NCBI GenBank assembly: GCA_032000125.1
Contig: DAMALH010000019.1
Span: 1-64,000, forward strand
DNA: 64,000 bases
Direction: 5' to 3'
Origin: Dryocola sp032000125
GTDB taxonomy: Bacteria; Pseudomonadota; Gammaproteobacteria; Enterobacterales; Enterobacteriaceae
In this document: in pieces, positions 52,725-61,683 of the stretch
Position numbering within the stretch: the first letter of the stretch is position 1
Layout: each line of letters begins with the position of its first letter
The notes under the pieces: generated by a model
The model's input: the letters and a program-made list of their open reading frames with translations, nothing else
The model's database searches: none
What the model was told of the DNA's origin: nothing
Translations under genes and position numbers: made by a program

Positions 52725-54110
52725 ATGATGACGGATAAAGTCCGTATTGATACTTTAGGTGCAACTTCATTAAAGGGAAATAACGAAACTTATTTGGCCA
52801 GACAGGCTGAATTTGAATCGAATGTCAGAAGCTATCCGCGCAAATTACCGCTGGCCATCGCCAAAGCGGAAGGCGTGTGGATAACAGACGTTGAGAATAA
52901 TCAATATCTTGACTGCCTGGCGGGTGCCGGCACCCTGGCGCTTGGGCACAACCATCCTGATATGCTGCAAAGCATCCAAAATGTCATTACCAGCGGCTTG
53001 CCGTTACATACACTGGATCTTACAACGCCGTTAAAAGATCGGTTCTCCGAATATCTTCTCTCTTTATTACCCGCTCAGGGCAAAGAGTATTGCCTGCAGT
53101 TCACCGGTCCATCCGGTGCCGATGCGGTTGAAGCCGCGTTGAAGCTGGCTAAAAAATACACCGGCCGTTCAGGCGTGATCAGCTTCTCCGGCGGCTATCA
53201 CGGCATGACCCACGGCGCGCTGTCGGTTACCGGCAACTTATCGCCGAAAGAAGCGGTCGACGGCATGATGCCGGAAGTACAGTTTATGCCTTATCCGCAT
53301 CTGTACCGCTGCCCGCTGGGCATCGGCGGCGAGGCTGGCGTTAAGGCTCTGAGCTACTACTTTGAAAACTTAATCAACGACGTTGAAAGCGGCGTGCGCA
53401 AACCTGCGGCGGTGATCCTTGAGGCGGTGCAGGGCGAAGGCGGCGTTAACCCGGCTCCAGCCGAGTGGTTACAGCGCATTCGCAAAGTTACCCAGGAACA
53501 CGGCATCCTGCTGATTATCGATGAAGTTCAGGCAGGCTTTGCGCGTACCGGTAAATTCTTCGCCTTTGAACACGCGGGCATTGAGCCTGACATCATCGTG
53601 ATGTCTAAAGCCGTGGGCGGCGGTTTACCGCTGGCCGTGCTTGGCATCAAGAAACAGTTCGACGCCTGGGAGCCCGGCCACCATACCGGCACCTTCCGCG
53701 GTAACCAACTGGCTATGGCAACCGGCCTTACCACCTTAAAGCACCTGAAAGAGAACAATATCGCGGAAAAAGTGGCCGCGCAGGGCGAATGGCTGAAAGC
53801 CAAACTGGGCGAGATGCAAAAGCGCTTCCCGGTGATTGGCCATGTTCGCGGTCTGGGCTTAATGATCGGTATTGAAATCGTTAAGCCGAACGAAGCGCAG
53901 GATCATATGGGCTGCTACCCGGCAGATGCCGAGCTGTCCGCCCTGCTGCAGAAAAAATGTTTCCAGGCCGGTCTGATCCTGGAGCGCGGCGGCCGCAACG
54001 GTTGCGTGCTGCGTCTGCTGCCTTCCTTGCTTATCTCTAACGATGAGCTGGGTATTTTCCTGGATAAATTTGAGCAGGCCCTGTTAGCGGCCGGCGTCAA
54101 GCCTGTCTGA
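52725..54110 (+). CDS. dat: Diaminobutyrate-2-oxoglutarate aminotransferase
   Basis: 461-residue class III PLP aminotransferase that makes L-2,4-diaminobutyrate from aspartate semialdehyde and glutamate. Seen: FTGPSGADAVEAALKLAKKYTG, SGGYHGMTHGALS, the PLP-binding block LLIIDEVQAGFARTGKFFAFE with MSKAVGGGLPLAVLG (Lys of Schiff base), and the phosphate-binding HTGTFRGNQLA. AGGAG precedes ATG 52725; ATG 52728 is an equal alternative. Followed by ddc at 17 bp. This operon is common in Enterobacter-like species and Acinetobacter. Confidence 0.92.
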   Translation: MMTDKVRIDTLGATSLKGNNETYLARQAEFESNVRSYPRKLPLAIAKAEGVWITDVENNQYLDCLAGAGTLALGHNHPDMLQSIQNVITSGLPLHTLDLTTPLKDRFSEYLLSLLPAQGKEYCLQFTGPSGADAVEAALKLAKKYTGRSGVISFSGGYHGMTHGALSVTGNLSPKEAVDGMMPEVQFMPYPHLYRCPLGIGGEAGVKALSYYFENLINDVESGVRKPAAVILEAVQGEGGVNPAPAEWLQRIRKVTQEHGILLIIDEVQAGFARTGKFFAFEHAGIEPDIIVMSKAVGGGLPLAVLGIKKQFDAWEPGHHTGTFRGNQLAMATGLTTLKHLKENNIAEKVAAQGEWLKAKLGEMQKRFPVIGHVRGLGLMIGIEIVKPNEAQDHMGCYPADAELSALLQKKCFQAGLILERGGRNGCVLRLLPSLLISNDELGIFLDKFEQALLAAGVKPV

Positions 54111-54127
54111 GTGGAGCAATAACCGCG

Positions 54128-55600
54128 ATGTCCGAGTTAAACCCGATTCTGGCGGCCTCAGCGCAAAGCACCGAGGCATACCAGCAGGCGATTGCCCAGA
54201 GCAGCCAGGCCGTGGTGCAGTGGTTACAGCAACCTGAAATGTATCAGGGGAAGACCGTTGCCGAACTGCGCGAACGTATTACGCTTGATTTTAATCCTCA
54301 GGGCCTGGGCAACCAGGCCGCAATCGAACGCGCGATTGAATACTTTTTAAAGGACAGCCTGTCGGTGCATCACCCACAGTGCGTCGCGCATTTGCATTGC
54401 CCTAGCCTGGTGGTGAGCCAGGCCGCCGAGGTGCTGATTAACGCCACCAACCAGAGCATGGACTCCTGGGATCAAAGCCCGTCGGCCACCATTATCGAGA
54501 TGAAGCTTATCGAATGGCTGCGCGCTCAGGTGGGTTATCAGCCGGGCGACGCGGGCGTGTTTACCAGCGGCGGAACCCAGAGCAACCTGATGGGGCTGAT
54601 GCTGGCGCGTGACGCCTTCTTTGCTCGTCAGGGCCATTCAATTCAGCAAGATGGCTTAGTGGGTAACCTGAAAAAGATTAAAGTGCTTTGTTCAGAAAAC
54701 GCCCACTTCTCGGTGCAGAAGAACATGGCTTTACTCGGCCTGGGTTACCAGTCCGTTACGCTTGTGAAAACCGATCGGTTCGCGCGTATGGACCTGAACG
54801 ATTTAGCGGAAAAAGTGGCGCAGGCTCAGGCCAACGGTGAGCAGATCCTTGCAATTGTGGCGACAGCAGGCACTACGGACGCAGGTGCTATTGACCCGCT
54901 GCGTGCCGTGGCAACGCTTGCAGCCGAGCATAATATCTGGGTGCACGTAGATGCCGCATGGGGTGGGGCGTTACTGCTCTCTGAGAAGTACCGCGACTAT
55001 CTGGACGGCCTTGAGCTGGTGGACTCCATCACGCTGGATTTCCATAAACAGTTCTTCCAGACCATAAGCTGCGGCGCATTTCTGTTAAAAGAAGCCCGTC
55101 ATTACGAGCTGATGCGCTACCAGGCGGCTTACCTGAACTCCGAGTTTGATGAAGCTCAGGGCGTGCCGAACCTGGTCTCTAAATCGTTGCAGACCACCCG
55201 TCGTTTTGATGCGTTAAAACTGTGGATGGGGCTTGAGGCTTTAGGCCAGAAGCAATATGCCGCGATTATCGACAGTGGCGTGACCCTTGCGCAGGAAGTG
55301 GCGCAGTACGTCACTGAGCAAAAAACGCTGGAGCTGGTGATGCAGCCGCAGCTGGCAAGCGTCCTGTTCCGCTATCGCCCGGTTGAATGGGCAGCAGACC
55401 AGGATGCGGCGGTCGCCTTGCTGAACCAAAAAATTGGTGATGCTTTGCTTGAATCCGGGCGTGCAAACGTGGGCGTGACCGAGTTTAACGGCGTAACCTG
55501 CCTGAAGCTGACGCTGCTGAACCCAACGGTCAACCTGGAAGATATTAAAGTCCTGCTGGCGCTGGTCGACAAAACGGCGAAGCATCTGCTGAGCGCGTAA
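54128..55600 (+). CDS. ddc: L-2,4-diaminobutyrate decarboxylase
   Basis: 490-residue group II PLP decarboxylase that converts diaminobutyrate to 1,3-diaminopropane. Motifs: QSPSATIIEMKLIEWL, FTSGGTQSNLMGL, HVDAAWGGALLLSEKYR and the PLP lysine in SITLDFHKQFFQ. 1,3-Diaminopropane is a precursor of norspermidine-type polyamines and of some siderophores; no such downstream genes are in view. Operon with dat and closed by a perfect terminator. Confidence 0.92.
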   Translation: MSELNPILAASAQSTEAYQQAIAQSSQAVVQWLQQPEMYQGKTVAELRERITLDFNPQGLGNQAAIERAIEYFLKDSLSVHHPQCVAHLHCPSLVVSQAAEVLINATNQSMDSWDQSPSATIIEMKLIEWLRAQVGYQPGDAGVFTSGGTQSNLMGLMLARDAFFARQGHSIQQDGLVGNLKKIKVLCSENAHFSVQKNMALLGLGYQSVTLVKTDRFARMDLNDLAEKVAQAQANGEQILAIVATAGTTDAGAIDPLRAVATLAAEHNIWVHVDAAWGGALLLSEKYRDYLDGLELVDSITLDFHKQFFQTISCGAFLLKEARHYELMRYQAAYLNSEFDEAQGVPNLVSKSLQTTRRFDALKLWMGLEALGQKQYAAIIDSGVTLAQEVAQYVTEQKTLELVMQPQLASVLFRYRPVEWAADQDAAVALLNQKIGDALLESGRANVGVTEFNGVTCLKLTLLNPTVNLEDIKVLLALVDKTAKHLLSA

Positions 55601-55630
55601 TCCGCACGATTCTGGCAGCAAAAGTTGAAG

Positions 55631-55662
55631 AGCCGATAACACTTTGTGTTATCGGCTTTTTT
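55631..55662 (+). terminator. Terminator of dat-ddc
   Basis: Perfect 11-bp stem AGCCGATAACA / TGTTATCGGCT with a short CTTTG loop, followed by T6. Confidence 0.93.
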
Positions 55663-55712
55663 ATTTTCCGGGCACGGCAGAGAAGAAGAGTTTGCGGTTT
55701 GCATAAAAATAG

Positions 55713-55732
55713 TACTGGATATTTAAACAGGT
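55713..55732. promoter_or_regulatory. LexA (SOS) box before the antirepressor gene
   Basis: TACTGGATATTTAAACAGGT has the CTG-N10-CAG core with an AT-rich centre of the LexA operator (consensus TACTG-(TA)5-CAGTA). It lies 57 bp before the start codon. Confidence 0.8.
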
Positions 55733-55788
55733 GTTGTATATTCTTTACTCGTTAAGATATCCATTAATAGTACTGGTTAGGGGGAAAT

Positions 55789-56547
55789 ATGGTGATTCCA
55801 CTGGAAAATTTTAGTTCGGACGCTCGGTCTCCCATCATGAGCAGCCGTGAAATTGCAGGGCTAACGGGCATCACTCATAAAGAAGTGAAGCGTATGGTCA
55901 AAAGCCTGGAAACGGCGCAGCGCCTGTCGCAGTCGGTAATGACTAACCAGTATGAGCAAGAAGGCGAAACGCGGCAGGAGTTTTTGCTTAACAAGCGAGA
56001 CTCATTGCTGACCGTTGCGAGCGTATCGCCGGGCTTTACGGTAGAAGTGCTGGATCGCTGGCAGGAACGCGAAAAGAGCATCGGCCTGCCAGATTTTACG
56101 AACCCCGCCGTCGCGGCGCATGCCTGGGCCGAACAGTACGAAAAACGCCAGCGTGCAGAGGAGCAGCTTGCTCTGATTACCCCCAAGGCAGAGTTCTTTG
56201 ACTGGTATGTGCAGGTTAATGACACGCTTGGTTTTCGCCAGCTCTGTAAGATGCTTAAGGTGAAAGAGTCGGAATTCCGTCAATTTTTGCTGGAACGTAA
56301 CATCATGACCCGCGCAAAAGGCGTTCTGATGCCTTCAGCGGCGCATATCCAGGCGGGGTATTTCACCGTGCATAGCGGCGCAGGAGAAAACAAGCATACC
56401 TGGGCCCAGGCGCGCTTTACCGCATCTGGCGTGAAATGGATTGCTGGCCTTTGGGCAGGGCATCTCGCCACGCAACCGATAGACGTACGACCTCCTGAAC
56501 GCGGTGAAAACACCGCCAGCGCCGCCCTGGGGCACGGCTGGTTTTAG
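55789..56547 (+). CDS. Orphan phage antirepressor (Rha-like N-domain plus KilAC)
   Basis: 252 residues. N-terminal part (about 15-95: MSSREIAGLTGITHKEVKRMV and VSPGFTVEVLDRWQEREK) resembles the Rha phage-regulatory domain; the C-terminal part (~125-235: FDWYVQVNDTLGFRQLCKMLKV, FLLERNIMTRAKG, QARFTASGVKWIAGL) is a KilAC/ANT antirepressor domain. Such proteins inactivate phage repressors. No integrase, repressor or structural gene is nearby, so this is an isolated or domesticated copy. The good frame and LexA box suggest it is still used. ATG 55789 follows TTAGGGGGAAAT. Confidence 0.85.
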   Translation: MVIPLENFSSDARSPIMSSREIAGLTGITHKEVKRMVKSLETAQRLSQSVMTNQYEQEGETRQEFLLNKRDSLLTVASVSPGFTVEVLDRWQEREKSIGLPDFTNPAVAAHAWAEQYEKRQRAEEQLALITPKAEFFDWYVQVNDTLGFRQLCKMLKVKESEFRQFLLERNIMTRAKGVLMPSAAHIQAGYFTVHSGAGENKHTWAQARFTASGVKWIAGLWAGHLATQPIDVRPPERGENTASAALGHGWF

Positions 56548-56583
56548 GCGCAGGCCTGCGTCACCCGGAGCGATTATGTTTTT

Positions 56584-56634
56584 ATTCTTGCGTCCCGTTT
56601 AGCGTGAATGCTCGCTTTAAGGGACATCAAGAAT
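56584..56634. repeat. Long interrupted hairpin after the antirepressor gene
   Basis: Arms ATTCTTG-CG-TCCC (56584-56596) and GGGA-CAT-CAAGAAT (56621-56634) with an inner AGCG / CGCT pairing. No T-run. Possibly a terminator relic or small RNA end. Confidence 0.45.
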
Positions 56635-56668
56635 CCTCCTCATCCTGGATCGCATAGCGCGTCTGCCG

Positions 56669-58465
56669 TCACGATTTTTTCCCCGGCAGGATCTCATTCA
56701 TAATCTGGCTTGCGGTGTCGGCGAAAACTTTCCCGGCGGAACGATCCCCTTTAGCCATCGCAGCCATAAAGGCTTTCGCCTGTTTCAGGGTGATATGCGG
56801 CGGCAGCGGAGCGACTTCCGGATCGGTTTTTACTTCCAGCACTACCGGACGGTCGGCCGTTAATGCTTCCTGCCAGGCGCCGTGCAACTGTTCTGGATCG
56901 TCAACGAAAATACCTTTCAGCCCCAGCGATTCGGCAAACCGGGCATAGCCGACATCTGGAATTTCCTGAGTTGCCTCAAAACGCGGATTGCCCTCCATCA
57001 CCCGCTGCTCCCAGGTGACCTGGTTAAGATCCTGATTATTGAATACGCAAACAATAAGGCGTGGGTCGCTCCAGCCTTGCCAGTATTTCTGAATGGTGAT
57101 CAGCTCCGCCATATTGTTCATCTGCATTGCTCCGTCTCCTACCAGCGCCACCACCGTTTTTTGCGGGTAAGCGAATTTGGCGGCGATGGCGTAGGGGACT
57201 GCCGCGCCCATGCAGGCCAGGCCGCCGGATAACGAGGCGCGTTGTCCCTGCTTCACCTTATAATCCCGGGCGAACCAGTTGGCGCAGGAGCCGGAATCGG
57301 AGGTAACGATAGCGTCATCCGGCAGCAGGGGAGACATTTCCCATACCACCCGCTGGGGATTGACCGGTTTGGCCGCGGCCATCGCCCGCTCTTCCAGCGT
57401 TTGCCACCACGCTTTTACGCCCAGGGCTATCTCTTCCTGCCAGCTACGATCGCTTTTATGTTGCAACAGCGGCAGCAGCGCACGCAGGGTTTCCGCCGCG
57501 TCTCCGTGCAGATTAACTTCAACCGGATAGCGCAGCCCAAGCATTGCCGGATCGATATCCACCTGTACGGCGCGCGCCTGTCCCTCTTTCGGCAGAAATT
57601 CTGTCCACGGGAAACCCGTGCCGATCATCAGCAGGGTATCGCAGTTCATCATCATGTCGTAAGACGGCTTGGTGCCAAGCAGGCCAATCGAGCCGGTAAT
57701 AAAAGGCGCGTCGTCCGGCAGGACATCCTTGCCCAGCAGCGCTTTTGCCACTCCGGCGCCAAGAACGTTGGCTAATTGCACCACTTCCAGTGCCGCGCCG
57801 CGTGCGCCGGCTCCTACCAGGATCGCCACTTTCTGACCGGCGTTAAGAACATCCGCCGCCCGTTGAAGATCCGCCTTATACGGCACTATTTTCGGGCGCT
57901 GGTAACCCGTTCCCGAATGGGTGAAGCCATGGGTATGCGGCGGTGCCTGCCAGGGTTCGTCCTGAATATCCTTTGGTAAGATAAGCACCGTCACGCCATT
58001 CTGCGCCACCGCGATACGAACGCCGCGATCCACCAGGTGCCGCAACTGGCTGGGTGAAGCCACCTCCTGCACAAAGTTCGCCACGTCGGCGAAAACACGG
58101 TCGAGGTTTAGCTCCTGCTGATAACTCGCGCCGCGCGCGGTTACTTCCGCCTGACCAGAGATAGCCAGCACCGGCGAGTGGTCAAGCTTAGCGTCATATA
58201 AACCGGTCAGCAGGTGGGTGGCGCCAGGACCTCCCGTGGAGAGGCACACTCCCAGCTCGCCGGTAAATTTAGCATGCCCCGCCGCCATAAACGCCGCCAT
58301 CTCTTCGTGACGCACCTGAATAAACTCAATGCCATCGCCCGCTTTATTCGCGCGTTGCAGGGCGCCAAGCACGCCGTTGATGCCATCGCCGGGATAACCA
58401 TAGATCCGTGTGACGCCCCAGGCTTTCAGGCGCTCAATGAAAAAGTCGCTGGTCATTGTCGTCAT
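56669..58465 (-). CDS. Thiamine-diphosphate enzyme, pyruvate-oxidase-like
   Basis: 598 residues of the TPP oxidase/decarboxylase family, closer in layout to YdaP-type pyruvate oxidases than to E. coli PoxB (572 aa). Domains: pyrimidine-binding (about 10-170, with YGYPGDGINGVLGAL and the catalytic Glu in RHEEMAAFMAAGHA), central domain (205-330), and TPP-binding (390-560) with GDGAMQMNNMAELITIQKY, then NN in CVFNNQDLN. No clear C-terminal membrane helix. ATG 58465 (MTTMTSDFF) follows AGGGGAAAAACG; a longer frame to 58522 was rejected. Substrate likely pyruvate, by inference. Confidence 0.85.
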   Translation of the reverse strand: MTTMTSDFFIERLKAWGVTRIYGYPGDGINGVLGALQRANKAGDGIEFIQVRHEEMAAFMAAGHAKFTGELGVCLSTGGPGATHLLTGLYDAKLDHSPVLAISGQAEVTARGASYQQELNLDRVFADVANFVQEVASPSQLRHLVDRGVRIAVAQNGVTVLILPKDIQDEPWQAPPHTHGFTHSGTGYQRPKIVPYKADLQRAADVLNAGQKVAILVGAGARGAALEVVQLANVLGAGVAKALLGKDVLPDDAPFITGSIGLLGTKPSYDMMMNCDTLLMIGTGFPWTEFLPKEGQARAVQVDIDPAMLGLRYPVEVNLHGDAAETLRALLPLLQHKSDRSWQEEIALGVKAWWQTLEERAMAAAKPVNPQRVVWEMSPLLPDDAIVTSDSGSCANWFARDYKVKQGQRASLSGGLACMGAAVPYAIAAKFAYPQKTVVALVGDGAMQMNNMAELITIQKYWQGWSDPRLIVCVFNNQDLNQVTWEQRVMEGNPRFEATQEIPDVGYARFAESLGLKGIFVDDPEQLHGAWQEALTADRPVVLEVKTDPEVAPLPPHITLKQAKAFMAAMAKGDRSAGKVFADTASQIMNEILPGKKS

Positions 58466-58610
58466 CGTTTTTCCCCTGGCTGATAAAGGTGAACAGTCGT
58501 TAAGGATAGTTCCAATTAACAAGCTATGCGGGAAAGCAGCGGGGTCTTGAGGGGAGGGAGCAGAAAGTGGGTTAACCTTATTGCGCTATGCCGGTGATTT
58601 CACCCCGGCG

Positions 58611-58641
58611 AAAAGCTTCGGCTCCGAACTAACCGGAGCCG
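58611..58641 (-). terminator. Terminator of the sulfatase-transporter operon
   Basis: Stem CGGCTCCG / CGGAGCCG around AACTAAC, with a short T-rich end on the minus strand. Confidence 0.7.
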
Positions 58642-58647
58642 GTATCG

Positions 58648-59991
58648 TTACAGTGTTTTACTGGTCTGTGAGTTTTTCTTAAGACCGGTTTTCATCGCAA
58701 ATAGTATGACGGTTATCAGGCTTATCGAAAGCATGACCACGTTCACCAACAGGCCCATGCCAAAATCCCCGGTCATGTCCTTGACATAACCCATCGCCGT
58801 TGGGCCAAAAAAGCCGCCCAGGTTGCCGATGGAATTAATCACCGCAATTCCGCCAGCCGCCGCCGACCCAACCATAAATAAGGGAGGCAGGGTCCAGAAA
58901 ACGGGTAATACGGCAAACAGGCCTGCTGACGTCAGAGTGAGGCCCAGGATGTTTAATAGCGCTCCTGTGCTGAAGGCGGTAATAGCAATGCCTATAATGG
59001 CGAGCGTTAACGGCGCGACGATATGGAATACGCGTTCGTTATGGCGATCCGAACGTTTACCCCACCATAGCAATGCAATTACGGCAGCGATATAAGGTAT
59101 AACTGACAGGAATCCTGTGGCAATAAACGAAAATCCGGCATTCTTAATCAACTGCGGTAGCCAGAAGTTAACCGTCGCGTTGGTCATCGAAATACCCAGA
59201 AAAATAAGCGCCAGACTGAGCACCAGAGGGTGGAAAAATATACGTGAAACTTTGACGCTGGCTTTTTTCTCACGCTCGTTGAAATCCTGATCCAACGCTT
59301 TGCGTGCAACATCTTTTTCCTGTTGGGTTAGCCAACTTACATCTTCCACTTTTTCCGGCAGGCGTAATAAAACAATAACGCCGAGAATAAGCGCCGGGAA
59401 GGCTTCAATGATAAACAGCCATTGCCATCCCTCAAGCCCGCTGTGCGCGCCGCCAGCCAGAATCAGCCCCGACACCGGCCCGCCGATAATGGTTGCCAGT
59501 GGATTAGACAATAAAAGAAAGCCCACAATCTGTGCCCGTCGTTTGTTAGGGAACCACTGCGTTAAATAATAAAGAATGCCCGGATAAAAACCGGCTTCCG
59601 CCGCGCCGAGCAGGAAACGCAGTACAAGAAATGTTTTTGCATCCCATACAAAAGCCGTACAGGCGGACAGCAAACCCCAGGTAATCATTATGCGGGCAAT
59701 CCAGCGCCGGGCCCCCACTTTGGCTAACATCAGATTGCTTGGCACTTCAAAAATAAAATAGCTAATAAAAAAAATACCGCTGCCAAGGCCAAAGGCGGTG
59801 GCCGATAAGCCAATATCTTCGCGCATGGTTAAAGCCGCAAACCCAACGTTAACCCGGTCAAGAAAAGCGGCGAAATAGCACAACACTAAAAACGGTAATA
59901 ACCGTAAGGCGATTTTATTGAAGGTCTTCTGCGTCACTTCGCTTTCTGTATGCAAGGTTCCTGTAGACCTCAGGGAGGTTTCTTGTGACAT
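58648..59991 (-). CDS. MFS transporter, anion:cation symporter (ACS) family
   Basis: 447 residues, 12 predicted helices, from ATG 59991. ACS-type signatures: FAAFLDRVNVGFAALTMREDIGLS near the first helix, GARRWIARIMITWG after helix 2, and FLLGAAEAGFYPGILYYLTQWFP. Relatives move sugar acids, tartrate or similar organic anions with H+. It lies 23 bp after the sulfatase on the same strand, so it probably imports the sulfatase substrate or product. Ends at a terminator. Confidence 0.88.
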   Translation of the reverse strand: MSQETSLRSTGTLHTESEVTQKTFNKIALRLLPFLVLCYFAAFLDRVNVGFAALTMREDIGLSATAFGLGSGIFFISYFIFEVPSNLMLAKVGARRWIARIMITWGLLSACTAFVWDAKTFLVLRFLLGAAEAGFYPGILYYLTQWFPNKRRAQIVGFLLLSNPLATIIGGPVSGLILAGGAHSGLEGWQWLFIIEAFPALILGVIVLLRLPEKVEDVSWLTQQEKDVARKALDQDFNEREKKASVKVSRIFFHPLVLSLALIFLGISMTNATVNFWLPQLIKNAGFSFIATGFLSVIPYIAAVIALLWWGKRSDRHNERVFHIVAPLTLAIIGIAITAFSTGALLNILGLTLTSAGLFAVLPVFWTLPPLFMVGSAAAGGIAVINSIGNLGGFFGPTAMGYVKDMTGDFGMGLLVNVVMLSISLITVILFAMKTGLKKNSQTSKTL

Positions 59992-60014
59992 GATGTTCTG
60001 CCTTTTTTATTGTA

Positions 60015-61526
60015 TTAGCCGAAGCCAACAACCTGTCCCGGATCGGAAGAGGTTGCCAGCGGAGGAAAATGAATACCGCGTTGACCAGAGAGTCCCCGGT
60101 TGGTGGGCATGACAAAGGGAGGTGCTTCACAGCCTATAAAGGTGCCATCCTTAATCCACGCCAGATCGCTGCCGTAGAGTTCTTGCAGCAGATGTTGTTT
60201 CAGCCTGGCGACGACATCCTGCAGCTCCTCGTTCCGGTAGAGATCCTGTTGTTCACCCGGGTCGTTCTCTAAATTGAACAACTGGAAGTGGTTGCCCGCC
60301 GGATACCAGATAAGTTTAAATTGCCCGTCGGTCAGCATGCGGGAGGCAAGCGCGCCCTCAAGGCTCTCGCCATAGAATGTGCTGCGCCGCTGCTCGCCTG
60401 TCATCGTGAGGCCGTCGCAGCTTTCCGGTATGGCGATATCACACAGCGTCAGCAGGGTCGGCATAATGTCCTGTAAACCCACCAGACGGTTATCCACGCT
60501 GCCAGGCTGAATACGTTTTGAATTCGCCCGGTCCACGACAAGCATCGGTATTTGTGCGGAGCCTTGATAAAAATAGCGTTTAGCGTACATGCCATGATCG
60601 CCAAGCATATCGCCGTGGTCGCTGGTAAAAACAATGATGGTATCATCCAGGATCCCTTCCTCCCGCAGCGAGCCTATCAGCAGGCGAATCTGGTGATCGA
60701 TATGGGTGCATTGGGCATAAAACGCACGGCGCATATCGTCGTACTGTTCAGGCGGCAAAGGCGGCTTTAGCTGTTGATTAATGGCGAGCGCATAGGGGAG
60801 ATCCTCCGCCTGTGACCATTCACTCTGCTGCGGCCCGTCAATGCTGCGTTGGCGATAACGGTCGAAATAGGTGTTCAGGGGCACAATAGGTGGATGAGGC
60901 TGGGTGTAGGAGACATACCAGAACGCGGGGCGTGTCGGGTCCCGGCGGCGGATATTTTTCGCGGCCGTTTGGGTTATCCAGTTGGTCACATGCAGCTTTT
61001 CTTCCAGATGCCACGTCCGCCAGCTATATTCGTTATTGCTCATTCCATGCATAAATTGCTGGCCAGCGTGACCATTTTCCGCGAGGAAAATTTCATAATC
61101 ATCCACGCCCCCCAAATGGCTGCGCCCCTCTTCAGCGATAAAGGTTTCCTCGAAACCAATACGGTCGCGCGTAGGAAAAACATGCAGTTTCCCGGTTGCG
61201 GAGGTTTGATAACCGGCGCGGGTAAACGTATTAGCAAGCGTTGGCATATCCGGCATCGGTAGCGCGGGCTGGAAAATGCGGTCGCCGTGTTTTCTGGAGG
61301 TCGAGCCGGTCATGATAGTTCTGCGCGCCGGAATACAGATCGGACAGGGAGACCACGCGTTGGGAAAATGGACGCCCAAACGCGCCAGGTTATCGATAGT
61401 TGGCGTTTCAATGAAACGGTTGCCTGCAAAACCAAACAGGTGCCCCGGCCATTGATCCACGGTGATAAACAGCACGTGGGGGCGTTTGGCTGCCGCTCCG
61501 GCCATCTGTGGAGAGTTTTCAATCAT
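60015..61526 (-). CDS. Cys-type sulfatase (alkaline-phosphatase superfamily)
   Basis: 503 residues, cytoplasmic (no signal peptide). The sulfatase signature C64-I-P66-A-R68 begins PCPICIPARRTIMTGS, so Cys64 must be turned into formylglycine. Metal-binding residues: VLFITVDQ (Asp24), TSDHGDMLGDHGMYAK and SATGKLHVFP. It resembles choline-/aryl-sulfatases but the substrate is unknown. No formylglycine-generating enzyme or anaerobic maturase is in the window, so one must be encoded elsewhere. First gene of a two-gene operon with the MFS transporter. Confidence 0.88.
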   Translation of the reverse strand: MIENSPQMAGAAAKRPHVLFITVDQWPGHLFGFAGNRFIETPTIDNLARLGVHFPNAWSPCPICIPARRTIMTGSTSRKHGDRIFQPALPMPDMPTLANTFTRAGYQTSATGKLHVFPTRDRIGFEETFIAEEGRSHLGGVDDYEIFLAENGHAGQQFMHGMSNNEYSWRTWHLEEKLHVTNWITQTAAKNIRRRDPTRPAFWYVSYTQPHPPIVPLNTYFDRYRQRSIDGPQQSEWSQAEDLPYALAINQQLKPPLPPEQYDDMRRAFYAQCTHIDHQIRLLIGSLREEGILDDTIIVFTSDHGDMLGDHGMYAKRYFYQGSAQIPMLVVDRANSKRIQPGSVDNRLVGLQDIMPTLLTLCDIAIPESCDGLTMTGEQRRSTFYGESLEGALASRMLTDGQFKLIWYPAGNHFQLFNLENDPGEQQDLYRNEELQDVVARLKQHLLQELYGSDLAWIKDGTFIGCEAPPFVMPTNRGLSGQRGIHFPPLATSSDPGQVVGFG

Positions 61527-61635
61527 TATTTCTACTCTTTCAAAAGGTTACGTTATTTACCCTTGGGACTGAAAATGTTTTCCCTGGTGAAAGCATTGTC
61601 ATTGAAAAGGATATGTAATAAAAAATGAGCTACAA

Positions 61636-61650
61636 ATTAGATTTACTAAT
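61636..61650. promoter_or_regulatory. LysR-type T-N11-A box in the divergent promoter
   Basis: Palindrome ATTAG-ATTTA-CTAAT fits a LysR recognition-site shape. It lies 34 bp before lysR and 110 bp from the sulfatase start. Confidence 0.55.
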
Positions 61651-61683
61651 TAATCATCTTGTAATTACATTCAGGTCACATTT

